In this document: in pieces, positions 1 to 10,712 of the stretch
How the letters are laid out: every line of letters begins with the position of its first letter
Numbering within the stretch: the stretch's first letter is position 1
NCBI GenBank assembly: GCA_039519185.1
Contig: CM076848.1
Span: 28,067,917-28,131,916 of the forward strand
DNA length: 64,000 nucleotides
From: Astragalus membranaceus
Lineage: Eukaryota; Streptophyta; Magnoliopsida; Fabales; Fabaceae
Direction of reading: 5' to 3'
The notes under the pieces: generated by a model
The model's input: the letters and a program-made list of their open reading frames with translations, nothing else
Database searches by the model: none
Told to the model about the DNA's origin: nothing
Made by a program: the position numbers and the translations under genes

Positions 1-660
1 TTATCTCAGAATCGCGTTCTTAAGCCCAAATTGAAACGACAAGCCCAATCGCGAGAAAAATGACTTTGTTAGTCCCAATTAGGTTCGACTAAATCCAAAT
101 ACGAAGATTAAATTGAAGAACGCACGAAAAGATCGATCATTCGCGTGCATGCCTAATTTAAAACAACGGTATTTCGATTTAGTTGAACAGGGTAATTGAA
201 ATTGGCCAGGGTTAGTAACTGAGACGCCGTACTGATAATTCTCGTAATCACGCGACTTCAAAACTCGATTTAAGTAAAATAAACGACTAAACTAGAAAAG
301 GAAGACGGACAAAATTGGGGTATAACAGTGGGTAACGTGCAGGTAGTCGCAAATGAAGACCAAGGGTCTTTTAGTAGCCGAGTCAGTGTCGTCTCTGATA
401 CGTAGCACCCGGGGAGGGGAAGAATACTGTTTTCAATTGCTTGTTGCATTAGTTGTTTTTGAAACATGGATAGGTGGTTTGAGGTATTTGAACAAATATT
501 CGGGGTTGTAAACTAAGTTGATGTTGTTCTTCCACGTTTTTACTTGATTATACGTTGTTGGTTTTTGAAATGTTGCATGTGACGCTCCATTGCCTGCTTT
601 AAGTTTAATTTCCGCACTCTGATATGTAATAAAACGAACGGGTAGAATTGGGGTGTTACA
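1..660 (+). mobile_element. Partial Ty3/gypsy LTR (3' part)
   Basis: This is the 3' end of a long terminal repeat in plus orientation, cut off by the window start. It ends in GGGGTGTTACA at 650-660 and is followed after three bases by a primer binding site and then gag, which is the normal order at the 5' end of an LTR retrotransposon. The region after the LTR closely matches the minus-strand copies beginning near 1569 and 8557, but the LTR body is clearly diverged from them, so it is a different subfamily or an older copy. No host gene is seen; the short open frames here are not supported. Confidence 0.7.
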
Positions 661-663
661 TAG

Positions 664-675
664 TGGTATCAGAGC
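664..675 (+). other. Primer binding site (tRNA-iMet type)
   Basis: The sequence TGGTATCAGAGC lies three bases after the LTR end. It is the well-known plant retrotransposon primer binding site complementary to the 3' end of initiator tRNA-Met. It fixes plus orientation for the element at 1-1139. Confidence 0.85.
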
Positions 676-778
676 AGTTCGGTCTGTCCGGCCAAGTTGT
701 CCAGTCGTAGTGTCAATTGACAATGGTGTGTTGTCAATTATATCTAACTGATGTTTGTCTTGTAGCAAGAGAGTTGAA

Positions 779-1139
779 ATGGCTGGGAGGAACGATACTG
801 CAATTGCTGCTGCTCTAGCTGCTATGGCGCAGGCTGTCCAGAATCAACAGAATGCCGATGAGAACGCTGGGTTTCGGAGTTTGACTACATTCTAGAGAGA
901 GAATCCGCCCACGTTCAAGGACAAGTATGATCCCGATGGTGCTTTGGCTTGGTTGAAAGAAATGGAGAGGATTTTCCGAGTGATGGATTGTACCCAAGCA
1001 CAGAAGGTCCGCTATGGTACGCATATGCTAGCTGAGGAAGCTGATGATTGGTGGTTGGAGACAAGGCAGAGGTTGGAGGCTGCTACTAAAGAGATTACCT
1101 GGGAAGTGTTCAGTAGAGAGTTTAACCGTAAGTATTACC
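779..1139 (+). pseudogene. gag N-terminal fragment, chromovirus-like Ty3
   Basis: An ATG at 779 opens the reading frame MAGRNDTAIAAALAAMAQAV, which matches the gag start of the minus-strand element at 8439. A TAG at 893-895 (codon 39, CAG in the sister copies) breaks it. The frame then runs through the retrotransposon gag segment containing ALAWLKEMERIFRVMDC and GTHMLAEEADDWWLE up to FNRKYY near 1137. There the sequence turns into the reverse complement of the same gene. No zinc knuckle or pol follows, so it is a dead stump. The match to the copies at 1451 and 8439 is direct; the family assignment comes from the fuller element at 4069-8561. Confidence 0.85.
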
Positions 1140-1149
1140 AGGTAATCTC
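1091..1149. repeat. Foldback junction of two gag copies
   Basis: GAGATTACCTGG at 1091-1102 and its reverse complement at 1138-1149 form a 12-bp stem around a 35-base loop. Left of it gag reads on plus, right of it on minus. The two gag copies together make a larger imperfect inverted repeat from about 664 to about 1569, including both primer binding sites. Confidence 0.85.
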
Positions 1150-1451
1150 TTCATTAGCAGTATCCAACCTCTGCCTCGCCTCTAACCACCAATCATCAGC
1201 TTCCTCAACTAGCATATGCGTACCATAGCGGACCTTCTGTTCTGGAGTACAATCCACATCACTCGAAAAATCCTCTCCATTTCTTTCAACCAAGCTAAAG
1301 CACCATCGGGATCATACTTGCCCTTGAAGGTAGGCGGATTCTCTCTCTGAAAGGTAGCCAAACTCCGAGACCCAGCAATCTGTTGATTCTCCACAGCCTG
1401 CGCCATAGCAGCTAGAGCAGCAGCAATTGCAGCATCGTTCCTCCCAGCCAT
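1140..1451 (-). pseudogene. gag N-terminal fragment, inverted relative to 779-1139
   Basis: The reverse strand from an ATG at 1451 encodes MAGRNDAAIAAALAAMAQAV and then the same gag segment as 8065-8439. It lacks the five residues NAGAN seen in the 8439 copy. A two-base insertion near 1256 shifts the frame after FRVM. It runs leftwards only to about 1140, where it meets the plus-strand copy of the same gene. Its LTR and primer binding site lie to the right in the normal order, so this is the start of a second internal region whose remainder was lost at the foldback junction. Confidence 0.85.
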
Positions 1452-1557
1452 TTCAACTCACTTGCTACAAAACAAACAACAGTTAGATATAATTGACAAC
1501 ACACCATTGTCAATTGACACTACGACTGGACAACTTGGCCGGACAGACCGAACTTTT

Positions 1558-1569
1558 GCTCTGATACCA
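1558..1569 (-). other. Primer binding site (tRNA-iMet type)
   Basis: On minus this reads TGGTATCAGAGC, four bases inside the LTR edge at 1574. It shows that the LTR at 1574-4068 also served as the left-hand (5') LTR of another internal region that continues to 1140. Confidence 0.85.
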
Positions 1570-1573
1570 CTAA

Positions 1574-4068
1574 TGTAACACCCCTTTTCTACCCGGTAAT
1601 TATTTAATAAAATCAGAGTTATAAAAATTTTTCATACTTCGAAAAGAGATGTCACACATTCATCGATAGTTCAAAACATCACATACGATATATAACACTT
1701 TGTCAGAAAGGGACGAAGCCCATAACACCAGTTTAGTTAACCACATCGCCAAAAATACATCACCACGCAGCGGAATAGAAATAAGTTTCAAAACAATAAA
1801 ATCATGACGTCCTGAATGGACTCCAAATAAATAAAATGTAACCGCCAAGTCTAGGTTCGTTTCCCCCCTTGAGTGTTACATATCAAAGCAAATGACACCG
1901 ACTCAGACTAGCGAAGGTAACTAGGCCTTCACTCGCGATCACCTGCACGTTACCGCATAGGGGTAACATTCAAACAGAAGGGGTGAGATATCTTCAATAT
2001 AATAGCGTAAAATGATAGGAAATATGCTAGAATATGACAACTATATCTACCACTCCACTACACACATCAAATTATAAACACACGTCAAAACGTTAACATC
2101 ACAATCATTCACCAAATGTCATGACAATGCATGAATGCAACCCACACCAACGGGCATATGCATGTGGTACCAAATCACCAAAAGTTTTGCCTGTAAATAG
2201 AGGCGTCACCAATATTGAGAGCTTTCACACCCGGCTCACCAACTCAGAAAAATTGAGCTTTCACACCCGGCTCACTAGTTTTAGAAAAAATTGAGCTTTC
2301 ACACCCAGCTCCAAGACCAAAGGCCTTCACCAAAATAAATGCACATACTGTATGCGACACCATGAATGCACACAGACAATCATCCAAAATAGTCACAATG
2401 TGACACACCAAAAATTAATCACCGGATATCACCAAAGTTGAGCTTTCACACCTAGCCCAACGACACCGAAACAACGGAACACTAAGATTTGGAGCCTTCA
2501 CACCTAGCTCCCACAACACCAAGGTTTGAGCCTTCACACCTAGCTCAAACAGCACCAAGACACCAAGATGACAACAAGTTTCCAAAATATTGGGACAACG
2601 ACAATTTTCCAAAATATTGGGGCAACGACAATTTTTCTTTTCCTAAAAACAGCAACATTTAACGACTAGGCCAACGGCTAACAATTTCCAGAAAAATAGA
2701 CTACTTTGCCTCAAATTAGAATATTCATCTAGGCCTCTGAATAAGCTTTCCAAAACATTTTGAAACGTCTCAATCGGACTCCCGAGTCAAAAGATATTGC
2801 AAAAACAAAATAGGAACAAAACTGAGACACATGCTGAAAACGGCGCCCAGGCACAGGGCGCCTAGCAGGAACACGCAACACAGAAAACTGGCGCTCAGGA
2901 GCAGGGCGCTCAGCAACAGGCAACACAACTGAACCTGGCGCCCAGGAGCAGGGCGCCTAGCAACACTGCAGGAAATGGCGCCCTTGGCGCCCAGTCCACC
3001 TGGAAACACAACAGAAACGCACCAAAACACAGGAATTGGCGCCCTTGGCCCCCAGACAGCCTACAGCACAAACGCAACACAGAACCGAGACATGCACCAG
3101 ACACGGGAACGGCTCCCATGGCGCCCCTGCGCCAAGACAGCGCGCAACACAACTCAGGAACAGGCGCCCATGGCCCCCCTGCGCCAAGACACAACAACAC
3201 ACACACACACTGGCACACGCGGACACACACCAGACACGGCGCCCATGCACAGGGCGCCAGAAACAGCAACACAACATCCAGGGATGGCGCCCAGCACTAG
3301 GGCCCCAAAAACAGCATCTATGACAATGGCGCCCATGGTGCCCTAGGGTCAATATTTTCGTTATTTCACCAATTTAAATCACCAATCATTCACCACCAAT
3401 GTCAATTATCATGAATTGCAAATCATAACACCAAACAACAATTTATCGAACACCTAGCATTCAATTAGTAATAACAACAATGAATCACCAATTTTTAGAG
3501 TCACAACAATCACCAACAAGCCAAATTCCAATTCAACTAACACCAAATCAAGCATCAAAATCAATCAAGAGGTGTTATAGGACCTATTCCCACATAACCC
3601 CATCATAAAACCCCATTATAAGGAAGAACCCCACCCTTACCTTATAGTAGGAGAGCACTAATCCTTTTGATCAAATCACCAACAAAAATCTCAGCAACAC
3701 AGCTCCTCTCTGCTCCTTGAATTCGCGAAACCCCCTTCTTCTCCTCTCTTGGATGTGCGCCGTCCCTCCTTCTCTCTTTCTCTCCTCTATTCGCAACTTT
3801 TCTTTCTTTTCTCAAACAAATCGCAAAATGAGCCAAAACCCTAGCCTAGGCGCTTCACCTATGCGCCTAGCTAGTGGGCTCTTGGATCATGGGCTTTCCT
3901 CCAGCTTAAGCCCGATCACTAACACCATCCCCTAATATTCGATTATACACCTCTTAGTCAAATGCTAATATAATTACAACAACTAAAATAAATAAATAAA
4001 TAAATAAATAAATAAATGGATACCTAAATATTTAATTAAATAATTTAATTAAATATTTGGGCGTTACA
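1574..4068 (-). mobile_element. 3' LTR of the chromovirus-like element
   Basis: In element sense the LTR starts TGTAACGCCCAAATATTT (right edge at 4068) and ends GGGGTGTTACA (left edge at 1574), so it has the TG...CA ends of LTRs and is about 2.5 kb. A polypurine tract abuts the right edge and a primer binding site lies by the left edge. The interior holds a GC-rich array of GGCGCC hairpins (2842-3347). It is nearly identical to 8562-10712 where both are present. Short open frames within it, including proline- or cysteine-rich ones over the GC array, are not genes. Confidence 0.9.
2842..3347. repeat. GC-rich GGCGCC hairpin minisatellite in LTR
   Basis: Irregular tandem units built around GGCGCC, for example GGCGCCCAGGCACAGGGCGC followed by C, in which GGCGCCC and GGGCGCC can pair over a 7-base loop. 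The linkers are rich in aacaca. The same array occurs in the LTRs at 9786-10281 and 26980-27675 with different unit numbers. Open frames here are by-products of the composition. Confidence 0.85.
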
Positions 4069-4081
4069 ACTCTCCCCCACT
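4069..4081 (-). other. Polypurine tract
   Basis: On minus this reads AGTGGGGGAGAGT and directly abuts the TGTAACGCCC start of the 3' LTR. Its position fixes minus orientation and the LTR boundary. Confidence 0.9.
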
Positions 4082-4714
4082 TAGAATGTTTTCGTCCTCG
4101 AAAACTCACCTGAATCAAACAGCTCGGGATAGGACTCCCGCATCTTACTCTCCAACTCCCAAGTCATGCTCTCACTGAAAGCTCCTAGCCAGACCACCTT
4201 CACCAATGCAATTTCCTTGCCTCTTAACACCTTCACCTCATGGTCTTCAATCCGCACAGGCATCGTCTCCACCGAGATTATCCCGCACCTCCACATCATC
4301 CATGTGGATCACATGAGATGGATCCGAAACGTACTTCCGAAGTTGCGACACGTGAAACACGTCGTGCAAATTCGAAAGATTTGGCGGTAAAGCCACTCTA
4401 TACGCCACATTCCCAACTCTCCCGGAAATCTGATAAGGACCAATGAATCGAGGAGTGAGCTTCTTCGACTTCAAAGCACGGCCAACACCGGTCACTGGAG
4501 TGACTCTCAAAAATACATGCTCACCTTCCTGGAACTCTAAATCTTTTCTCCTCTTGTCGTGATAACTCTTCTGACGACTCTGCGAAGCCTTCATCTTCTC
4601 ACGGATCAACTTTATCTTCTCTGTTGTCTCCCGAACAATTTCCGGTCCAAGCACCACACTCTCTCCAGACTCATTCCAACACAACGGGGTTCTACACTTC
4701 CGACCATATAATGC
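4081..4714 (-). pseudogene. Integrase C-terminal part with chromodomain-like tail
   Basis: Continuing from the integrase core after a nonsense codon, the frame reads RKCRTPLCWNE and the typical region LTPRFIGPYQISGRVGNVAY with DVFHVSQLRKYV. A frameshift near 4260-4300 then moves to the frame reading ETMPVRIEDHEVKVLRGKE and ending TWELESKMRESYPELF. This tail has the KEIALVKVVW...TWELE pattern of the chromodomain found at the end of chromovirus integrases, thought to guide insertion into particular chromatin. The frameshift would cut this tail off. Confidence 0.85.
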
Positions 4715-6235
4715 TTAAAAAGGTGCCATCCCGATACTAGAATGGTAACTATTGTTATACGTGAACTCTATCAGTGGAAGGTAGGAATCCCACGAACCTC
4801 CTTGTTCCAAAACACAAGCCCTCAACAAATCTTCTAATGACTGAATTGTCCTTTCTGACTGACCATCTGTCTGATGATGATACGCCGAACTCAACCTCAA
4901 CTTAGACCCCAACTTTTCTTGCAAACTCTTCCAGAAATCTGAAGTGAATCTCGGATCTCTATCCGAAACAATACTCTTAGGAACTCCATGAAGCTTCACA
5001 ATCTCCCGGATATAAATCTCTGCCAACTTCGACACCGGATACGTGATGCTGATAGGAACAAAATGAGACGATTTCGTTAACCTGTCAACAATCACCCAAA
5101 TTGCATCATACCCTTTCGCAGTATTAGGCAATCCCGTCACAAAATCCATCGAAATGCTATCCCATTTCCACTCCGGAATTTCTAACGGTTGCATCAGTCC
5201 AGCAGGCTTCTGATGCTCCACCTTTGACTTCTGGCAAGTCAAACATGCATAAACGAACTGCGCCACATCTCGCTTCATACCAGGCCACCAAAACAACTTC
5301 TTCAGATCTTGGTACATCTTCGTAGCTCCCGGATGAATACTTAACTTACTTCGATGACCCTCTTCTAAAATTGCTCTCTTCAGCTCTGCGCCTTCAGGAA
5401 TACAAATCCTATTACGGAATCTCAAAACACCATGCGCATCCAACTTAAAGTCACTACCCTCAGGCTGATCATTCCCGACCATCAAATCCACCAACTTGAT
5501 ATCCAACTTCTGGGCTTCCCTGATACTGTCAAGGAACTCATTATTAATCTTCAACATACCCAACTTAACACTCTGAAGCGACACTTCACAAACCAAACTC
5601 AAATCCCTGAATTCCTCAATCAACTCCAACTCCTTAGCCATCATTGCCGACATATGCAAGGACTTTTGACTTAAAGCATCAGCCACGACATTAGCTTTGC
5701 CTGGATGATAGTTCAAACCGAAATCATAATCTTTCAACAATTCCAACCACCTTCGCTGCCTCATATTCAGCTCCTTCTGGTCAAACAAATATTTCAAACT
5801 CTTATGATCACTGAACACCTCAAATTTGGAACCATACAAATAGTGCCTCCAAATCTTCAACACAAAGACTACTGCAGCCAACTCCAAATCATGCGTTGGA
5901 TAATTCTTCTCATGAACCCTTAACTGCCTCGACGCATAGGCAATCACCTTCCCATCTTGCATAAGCACGCTACCTAGACCCATCTTCGAAGCATCACAAT
6001 ACACCACGAACGGCTCTCCCGGATTTGGCAACGTCAAAACAGGAGATGTCGTCAATCTCTTCTTCAGCTCAAGGAAACTTTCCTCACAACGAGCATCCCA
6101 CACAAAAGCCTTACCCTTACAAGTCAACTGCGTCAACGGAAGGGCCAACTTAGAAAAACCTTCGATGAACCTTCTGTAGTAACCAGCCAACCCTAAGAAG
6201 CTTCTAATCTCCGTAGCCGACTTCGGACTCTCCCA
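4715..6235 (-). pseudogene. pol fragment: end of RT, RNase H, integrase core
   Basis: An uninterrupted 491-residue stretch from an internal Met at 6190. It begins in the RT connection (MAGYYRRFIEGFSKLALPL). RNase H follows with FVVYCDASKMGLG, the central NYPTHDLELAAVVF and VADALS. The integrase has the HHCC zinc finger (H and H in HRSKLSIHPGATK, C and C in CLTCQKSK) and the DDE residues in SMDFVTGLP, VSDRDPRF and the Glu of HHQTDGQSERT. It ends at TAA 4715-4717 inside MAPF(E)ALYGRKC, where sister elements have GAA, so the stop is a point mutation. Upstream, TAG at 6236-6238 replaces a Gln codon. Confidence 0.92.
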
Positions 6236-6535
6236 CTACATCACGGCATCAATCTTAGACGGATCCACAGCGATACCACTACCAGAAATGATATGACCCA
6301 GAAAACTCACTTCTGACAACCAGAACTCACACTTAGCCAATTTTGCATACAACCTTTTCTCTCTCAGGACCTCCAATACTGATCTCAAATGTTCCGCATG
6401 CTCTTTCTCCGACTTCGAATAAATCAAGATGTCGTCAATGAACACAACCAAGAAATGATCCAAGTAAGTATGGAATATACGATTTATGTACTCCATAAAT
6501 ACACCCGGCGCGTTAGTGACACCGAATACTCATAA
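6236..6535 (-). pseudogene. pol fragment: reverse transcriptase catalytic part
   Basis: The frame reads MEYINRIFHTYLDHFLVVFIDDILIYSKSEKEH (shown in parts: the catalytic box is FIDD, the Ty3 form of YxDD) and KLAKCEFW...FLGHIIS. It ends at TAG 6236-6238 in place of a Gln. To the right it is out of frame with the preceding RT half: the neighbouring frame reaches HYEYSV and then runs off, so a small indel lies near 6520-6535. Both lesions disable the polymerase. Confidence 0.9.
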
Positions 6536-8064
6536 TGCCCATACCGCGTCCTGCAAGCAGTCTTCTGAACATCTCCATCCTTCACCTTGATCTGATGATA
6601 ACCTGATCTCAAATCAATCTTGCTGAACACTCGAGCACCCACTAACTGATCCATCAAATCGTCTATCCTCGGTAGTGGATACTTGTTCTTAATGGTCAGC
6701 TTATTCAGCTGCCTATAATCAACATACAACCTCATGCTTCCATCCTTCTTCTTCACCAGCAACACAGGAGCTCCCCATGGCGATACACTCGGCCTAATGA
6801 ACTTCTTCTCAAGCAGATCTTCAAGCTGCTTCTTCAACTCAGACAATTCTGATGCAGACATCCTGTACGGTGCCATAGACACGGGCCTCGTACCGGGTAC
6901 AAGATCAATAGAAAACTCCACTTCCCTCTCAGGCGGCACACTTGGAATCTCATCAGGGAAAACATCAGAAAATCCGCGCACCACCTGCAGCTCTTCAATG
7001 ATAGCTTGATTCTCAACAGACAGCGATGTCATCAGCGAGAATAACTGAACTCCCTCCTTCGCTAACTTCCGCAACTGACTAGCAGATAGCAAACCAGACT
7101 CTTCCTCTCCAAAGCTCACAGATTTGCGACGACAATCAATGCGAGCATGGTTATGCTCCAACCAGTTCATGCCCAAAATTACATCTAATCCATTCAGTGG
7201 CAAACAAACAAAGTCCACAACAAAGTCTCTGTCGAAGATCGACAAGGGACACTGGGAACACACTAGAGAGGTAGTTACCGACCCCTTAGCTGGAGTGTCG
7301 ACAACCATCTCTCCATTCATAGCAGACAAAACTAGATTCAACCTCTTACAACAATCAGCAGTAATAAAGCAATGAGTAGCACCAGTATCAACAATAGACT
7401 TTAAAGGAGTACCATTAATGAAGCACGTACCTCTAATGAGTCCATCATCTTCAGTAGGCTCTTCACCTGCTAAAGCGAACACTTTTCCACTGGACCTTTC
7501 CTTCTTCGGCTTCGGGCACTGTGTACTGATATGCCCTCCTTCACCATAGTTGTAGCAGACCACTACCTTGCTCTCACATTCGTCCACCACATGGCCGTCC
7601 TTACCGCACTTGAAACACCTCTTCACGTCGCTTCTGCACATGACACTCTTGTGGCCATGTTTGCCACACTTAAAACACACAATGCTAGCAGGGGCATCTC
7701 CCCCACTAGTCCTCTTGCCAGCATCAGCTCTCTGCTTACCCTTACCCGCAGGGACCTCATACGGCTTACTACGGCCTTGAAACTTGCTCCTCTTATCATT
7801 CACAATCTTGTAGTGAGCATTACTATCCTCCTCAAAAATTCTGCAACTGTCAATCAAGTCAGCAAAGACATGGATCTTCTGGTATCCGATTGCTTTCTTG
7901 ATCTCGGGCCTCAAACCATTCTCGAACTTGATACACTTAGAAAACTCAGCAGTAGCTCCAGTGTAATGTGGATAGAACTTTGCTAGCTCCACGAACTTAG
8001 CGGCATACTCCGATACGGACACACTCCCTTGTTTCAGCTCCAGAAACTCAATCTCTTTCTTCCC
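6484..8064 (-). pseudogene. gag C-terminus, protease and first half of RT
   Basis: From the gag nonsense codon the frame is open to 6484. It contains the gag end, three CCHC-type zinc knuckles (CFKCGKHGHKSVMC, CFKCGKDGHVVDEC, and a third, CYNYGEGGHISTQC, whose second Cys is Tyr), then an aspartic protease with SIVDTGATHCFI and GLDVILGMNWLE. RT follows with PYRMSASEL, VSPWGAPVLLVKKKDGS and YPLPRIDDL...FSKIDLRSGYHQI. After HYEYSV the frame is lost. The frame upstream of the internal Met at 8022 is open back to the TGA at 8065. Confidence 0.92.
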
Positions 8065-8439
8065 TCAGACATCTTCCGGATAATACTTACGGTTAAACTC
8101 TATGCTGAACACTTCCCAGGTAATCTCTTCATTAGCAGTATCCAACCTCTGCCTCGCCTCTAACCACCAATCATCAGCTTCCTCAGCTAGCATATGCGTA
8201 CCATAGCAGACCTTCTGTTCTGGAGTACAATCCATCACTCGAAAAATCCTTTCCATTTCTTTCAACCAAGCTAAAGCACCATCGGGATCATACTTGCCCT
8301 TGAAGGTAGGCGGATTCTCTCTCTGAAAGGTAGCCAAACTCCGAGACCCAGCATTCGCACCAGCATTCTGTTGATTCTCCACAGCCTGCGCCATAGCAGC
8401 TAGAGCAGCAGTAATTGCAGCATCGTTCCTCCCAGCCAT
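8065..8439 (-). pseudogene. gag N-terminus, chromovirus-like element
   Basis: ATG at 8439 starts MAGRNDAAITAALAAMAQAV and leads into the gag core with ALAWLKEMERIFRVMDC, EEADDWWLEARQ and FNRKYYPEDV. It is stopped by TGA at 8065-8067. The following codons GKKEIEFLELKQGSVSVSEY continue in the same frame, so the stop replaces an Arg codon (CGA to TGA). The start is chosen because it is the first ATG after the primer binding site and is shared by all three gag copies in the window. Confidence 0.92.
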
Positions 8440-8545
8440 TTCAACTCACTTGCTACAAAACAAACAACAGTTAGATATAATTGACAACACACCATTGTCA
8501 ATTGACACTACGACTGGACAACTTGGCCGGACAGACCGAACTTTT

Positions 8546-8557
8546 GCTCTGATACCA
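8546..8557 (-). other. Primer binding site (tRNA-iMet type)
   Basis: Minus-strand TGGTATCAGAGC, four bases from the LTR edge at 8562; this is the functional position for minus-strand priming of the element 4069-8561. Confidence 0.88.
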
Positions 8558-8561
8558 CTAA

Positions 8562-10712
8562 TGTAACACCCCTTTTCTACCCGGTAATTATTTAATAAAA
8601 TCAGAGTTATAAAAATTTTTCAAACTTCGAAAAGAGATGTCACACATTCATCGATACTTCAAAACATCACATACGATATATAACACTTTGTCAGAAAGGG
8701 GCGAAGCCCATAACACCAGTTTAGTTAACCACATCGCCAAAAATACATCACCACGCAGAGGAATAGAAATAAGTTTCAAAACAATAAAATCATGACGTCC
8801 TGAATGGACTCCAAATAAATAAAATGCAACCGCCAAGTCTAGGTTCGTTTTCCCCCTTGAGTGTTACATATCAAAGCAAAGGACACCGACTCAGACTAGC
8901 GAAGGTAACTAGGCCTTCACTCGCAATCACCTGCATATAGGGGTAACATTCAAACAGAAGGGGTGAGATATCTTCAATATAATAGCGTAAAATGATAGGA
9001 AATATGCTAGAATATGACAACTATATCTACCACTCCACTACACACATCAAATTATAAACACACGTCAAAACGTAAACATCACAATCATTCACCAAATGTC
9101 ATGACAATGCATGAATGCAACCCACACCAACGGGCATATGCATGTGGTACCAAATCACCAAAAGTTTTGCCTGTAAATAGAGGCGTCACCAATATTGAGA
9201 GCTTTCACACCCGGCTCACTAGTTTTAGAAAAAATTGAGCTTTCACACCCAGCTCCAAGACCAAAGGCCTTCACCAAAATAAATGCACATACTGTATGCG
9301 ACACCATGAATGCACACAGACAATCATCCAAAATAGTCACAATGTGACACACCAAAAATTAATCACCGGATATCACCAAAGTTGAGCTTTCACACCTAGC
9401 CCAACGACACCGAAACAACGGAACACTAAGATTTGGAGCCTTCACACCTAGCTCCCACAACACCAAGGTTTGAGCCTTCACACCTAGCTCAAACAGCACC
9501 AAGACACCAAGATGACAACAAGTTTCCAAAATATTGGGACAACGACAATTTTCCAAAATATTGGGGCAACGGCAATTTTTCGTTTCCTAAAAACAACAAC
9601 ATTTAACGACTAGACCAACGGCTAACAATTTCCAGAAAAATAGACTACTTTGCCTCAAATTAGAATATTCATCTAGGCCTCTGAATAAGCTTTCCAAAAC
9701 ATTTTGAAACGTCTCAATCGGACTCCCGAGTCAAAAGATATTGCAAAAACAAAATAGGAACAAAACTGAGACACATGCTGAAAACGGCGCCCAGGCACAG
9801 GGCGCCTAGCAGGAACACGCAACACAGAAAACTGGCGCTCAGAAATAGGCAACACAATTGAACCTGGCGCCCAGGAGCAGGGCGCTTAGCAACACTGCAG
9901 GAAATGGCGCCCTTGGCGCCTAGTCCACCTGGAAACACAACAGAAACGCACCAAAACACAGGAATTGGCGCCCTTGGCGTCCAGACAGCCTACAGCACAA
10001 ACGCAACACAGAACTGAGACATGCACCAGACACGGGAACGGCGCCCATGGCGCCCCTGCGCCAAGACAGCGCCCCTGCGCCAAGACAGCGCGCAACACAA
10101 CTCAGGAACAGGCGCCCATGCGCCAAGACACAGCAACACACACACACACACACTGGCACACACACCAGACACGGCGCCCATGCACAGGGCGCCAGAAACA
10201 GCAACACAACATCCAGGGATGGTGCCCAGCACTAGGGCCCCAAAAACAGCATCTAGGACAATGGCGCCCATGGCGCCCCTAGGGTCAATATTTTCGTTAT
10301 TTCACCAATTTAAATCACCAATCATTCACCACCATTGTCAATTATCATGAATTGCAAATCATAACACCAAACAACAATTTATCGAACACCTAGCATTCAA
10401 TTAGTAATAACAACAATGAATCACCAATTTTTAGAGTCACAACAATCACCAACAAGCCAAATTTCAATTCAACCTAGTTATAATTCAACTAACACCAAAT
10501 CAAGCATCAAAATCAATCAAGAGGTGTTATAGGACCTATTCCCACATAACCCCATCATAAAACCCCATTATAAGGAAGAACCCCACCCTTACCTTATAGT
10601 AGGAGAGCACTAATCCTTTTGATCAAGTCACCAACTAAAACCTCAGCAACACAGCTCCTCTCTGCTCCTTGAATTCGCGAAACCCCCTTCTTCTCCTCTC
10701 TTGGATGTGCGC
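8562..10712 (-). mobile_element. 5' LTR of the chromovirus-like element, truncated
   Basis: Near-identical to 1574-4068 from TGTAACACCCC at 8562 up to GGATGTGCGC at 10712, where homology stops and a plus-strand fragment of a Tat-like pol begins. About 360 bp of the outer LTR end is missing, so any target-site duplication on this side is lost. Small indels distinguish the two LTRs, for example in the GGCGCC array and a 13-base insertion near 10472. Confidence 0.9.
9786..10281. repeat. GC-rich GGCGCC hairpin minisatellite in LTR
   Basis: The counterpart of 2842-3347 in the second LTR. It differs by loss of a segment after the second hairpin (near 9840) and by a local duplication of GCGCCCCTGCGCCAAGACA-type sequence near 10060-10090, showing that the array changes length even between two LTRs of one insertion. 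Confidence 0.85.

Larger units (their letters stand above)
1574..10712 (-). mobile_element. Degenerate Ty3/gypsy chromovirus-like element (LTR-internal-LTR)
   Basis: A minus-strand LTR retrotransposon: 3' LTR 1574-4068, polypurine tract 4069-4081, pol and gag 4081-8439, primer binding site 8546-8557, and 5' LTR 8562-10712, which is cut at its outer end. The order gag, protease, reverse transcriptase, RNase H, integrase is that of Ty3/gypsy. A chromodomain-like tail after integrase and very long LTRs suggest the Tekay/Del group, which is inference. The two LTRs are near-identical over long stretches, so insertion is fairly recent, yet the coding region carries at least three nonsense changes and two frameshifts. 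A further partial internal region continues left of 1574, giving a tandem LTR-internal-LTR-internal arrangement. Confidence 0.88.

Noticed and set aside
2910..3352. Cys/Trp-rich and Pro-rich open frames over the GC-rich LTR region, on both strands
   Set aside because: They follow from the GGCGCC minisatellite composition, occur in all frames and are not conserved between the LTR copies.
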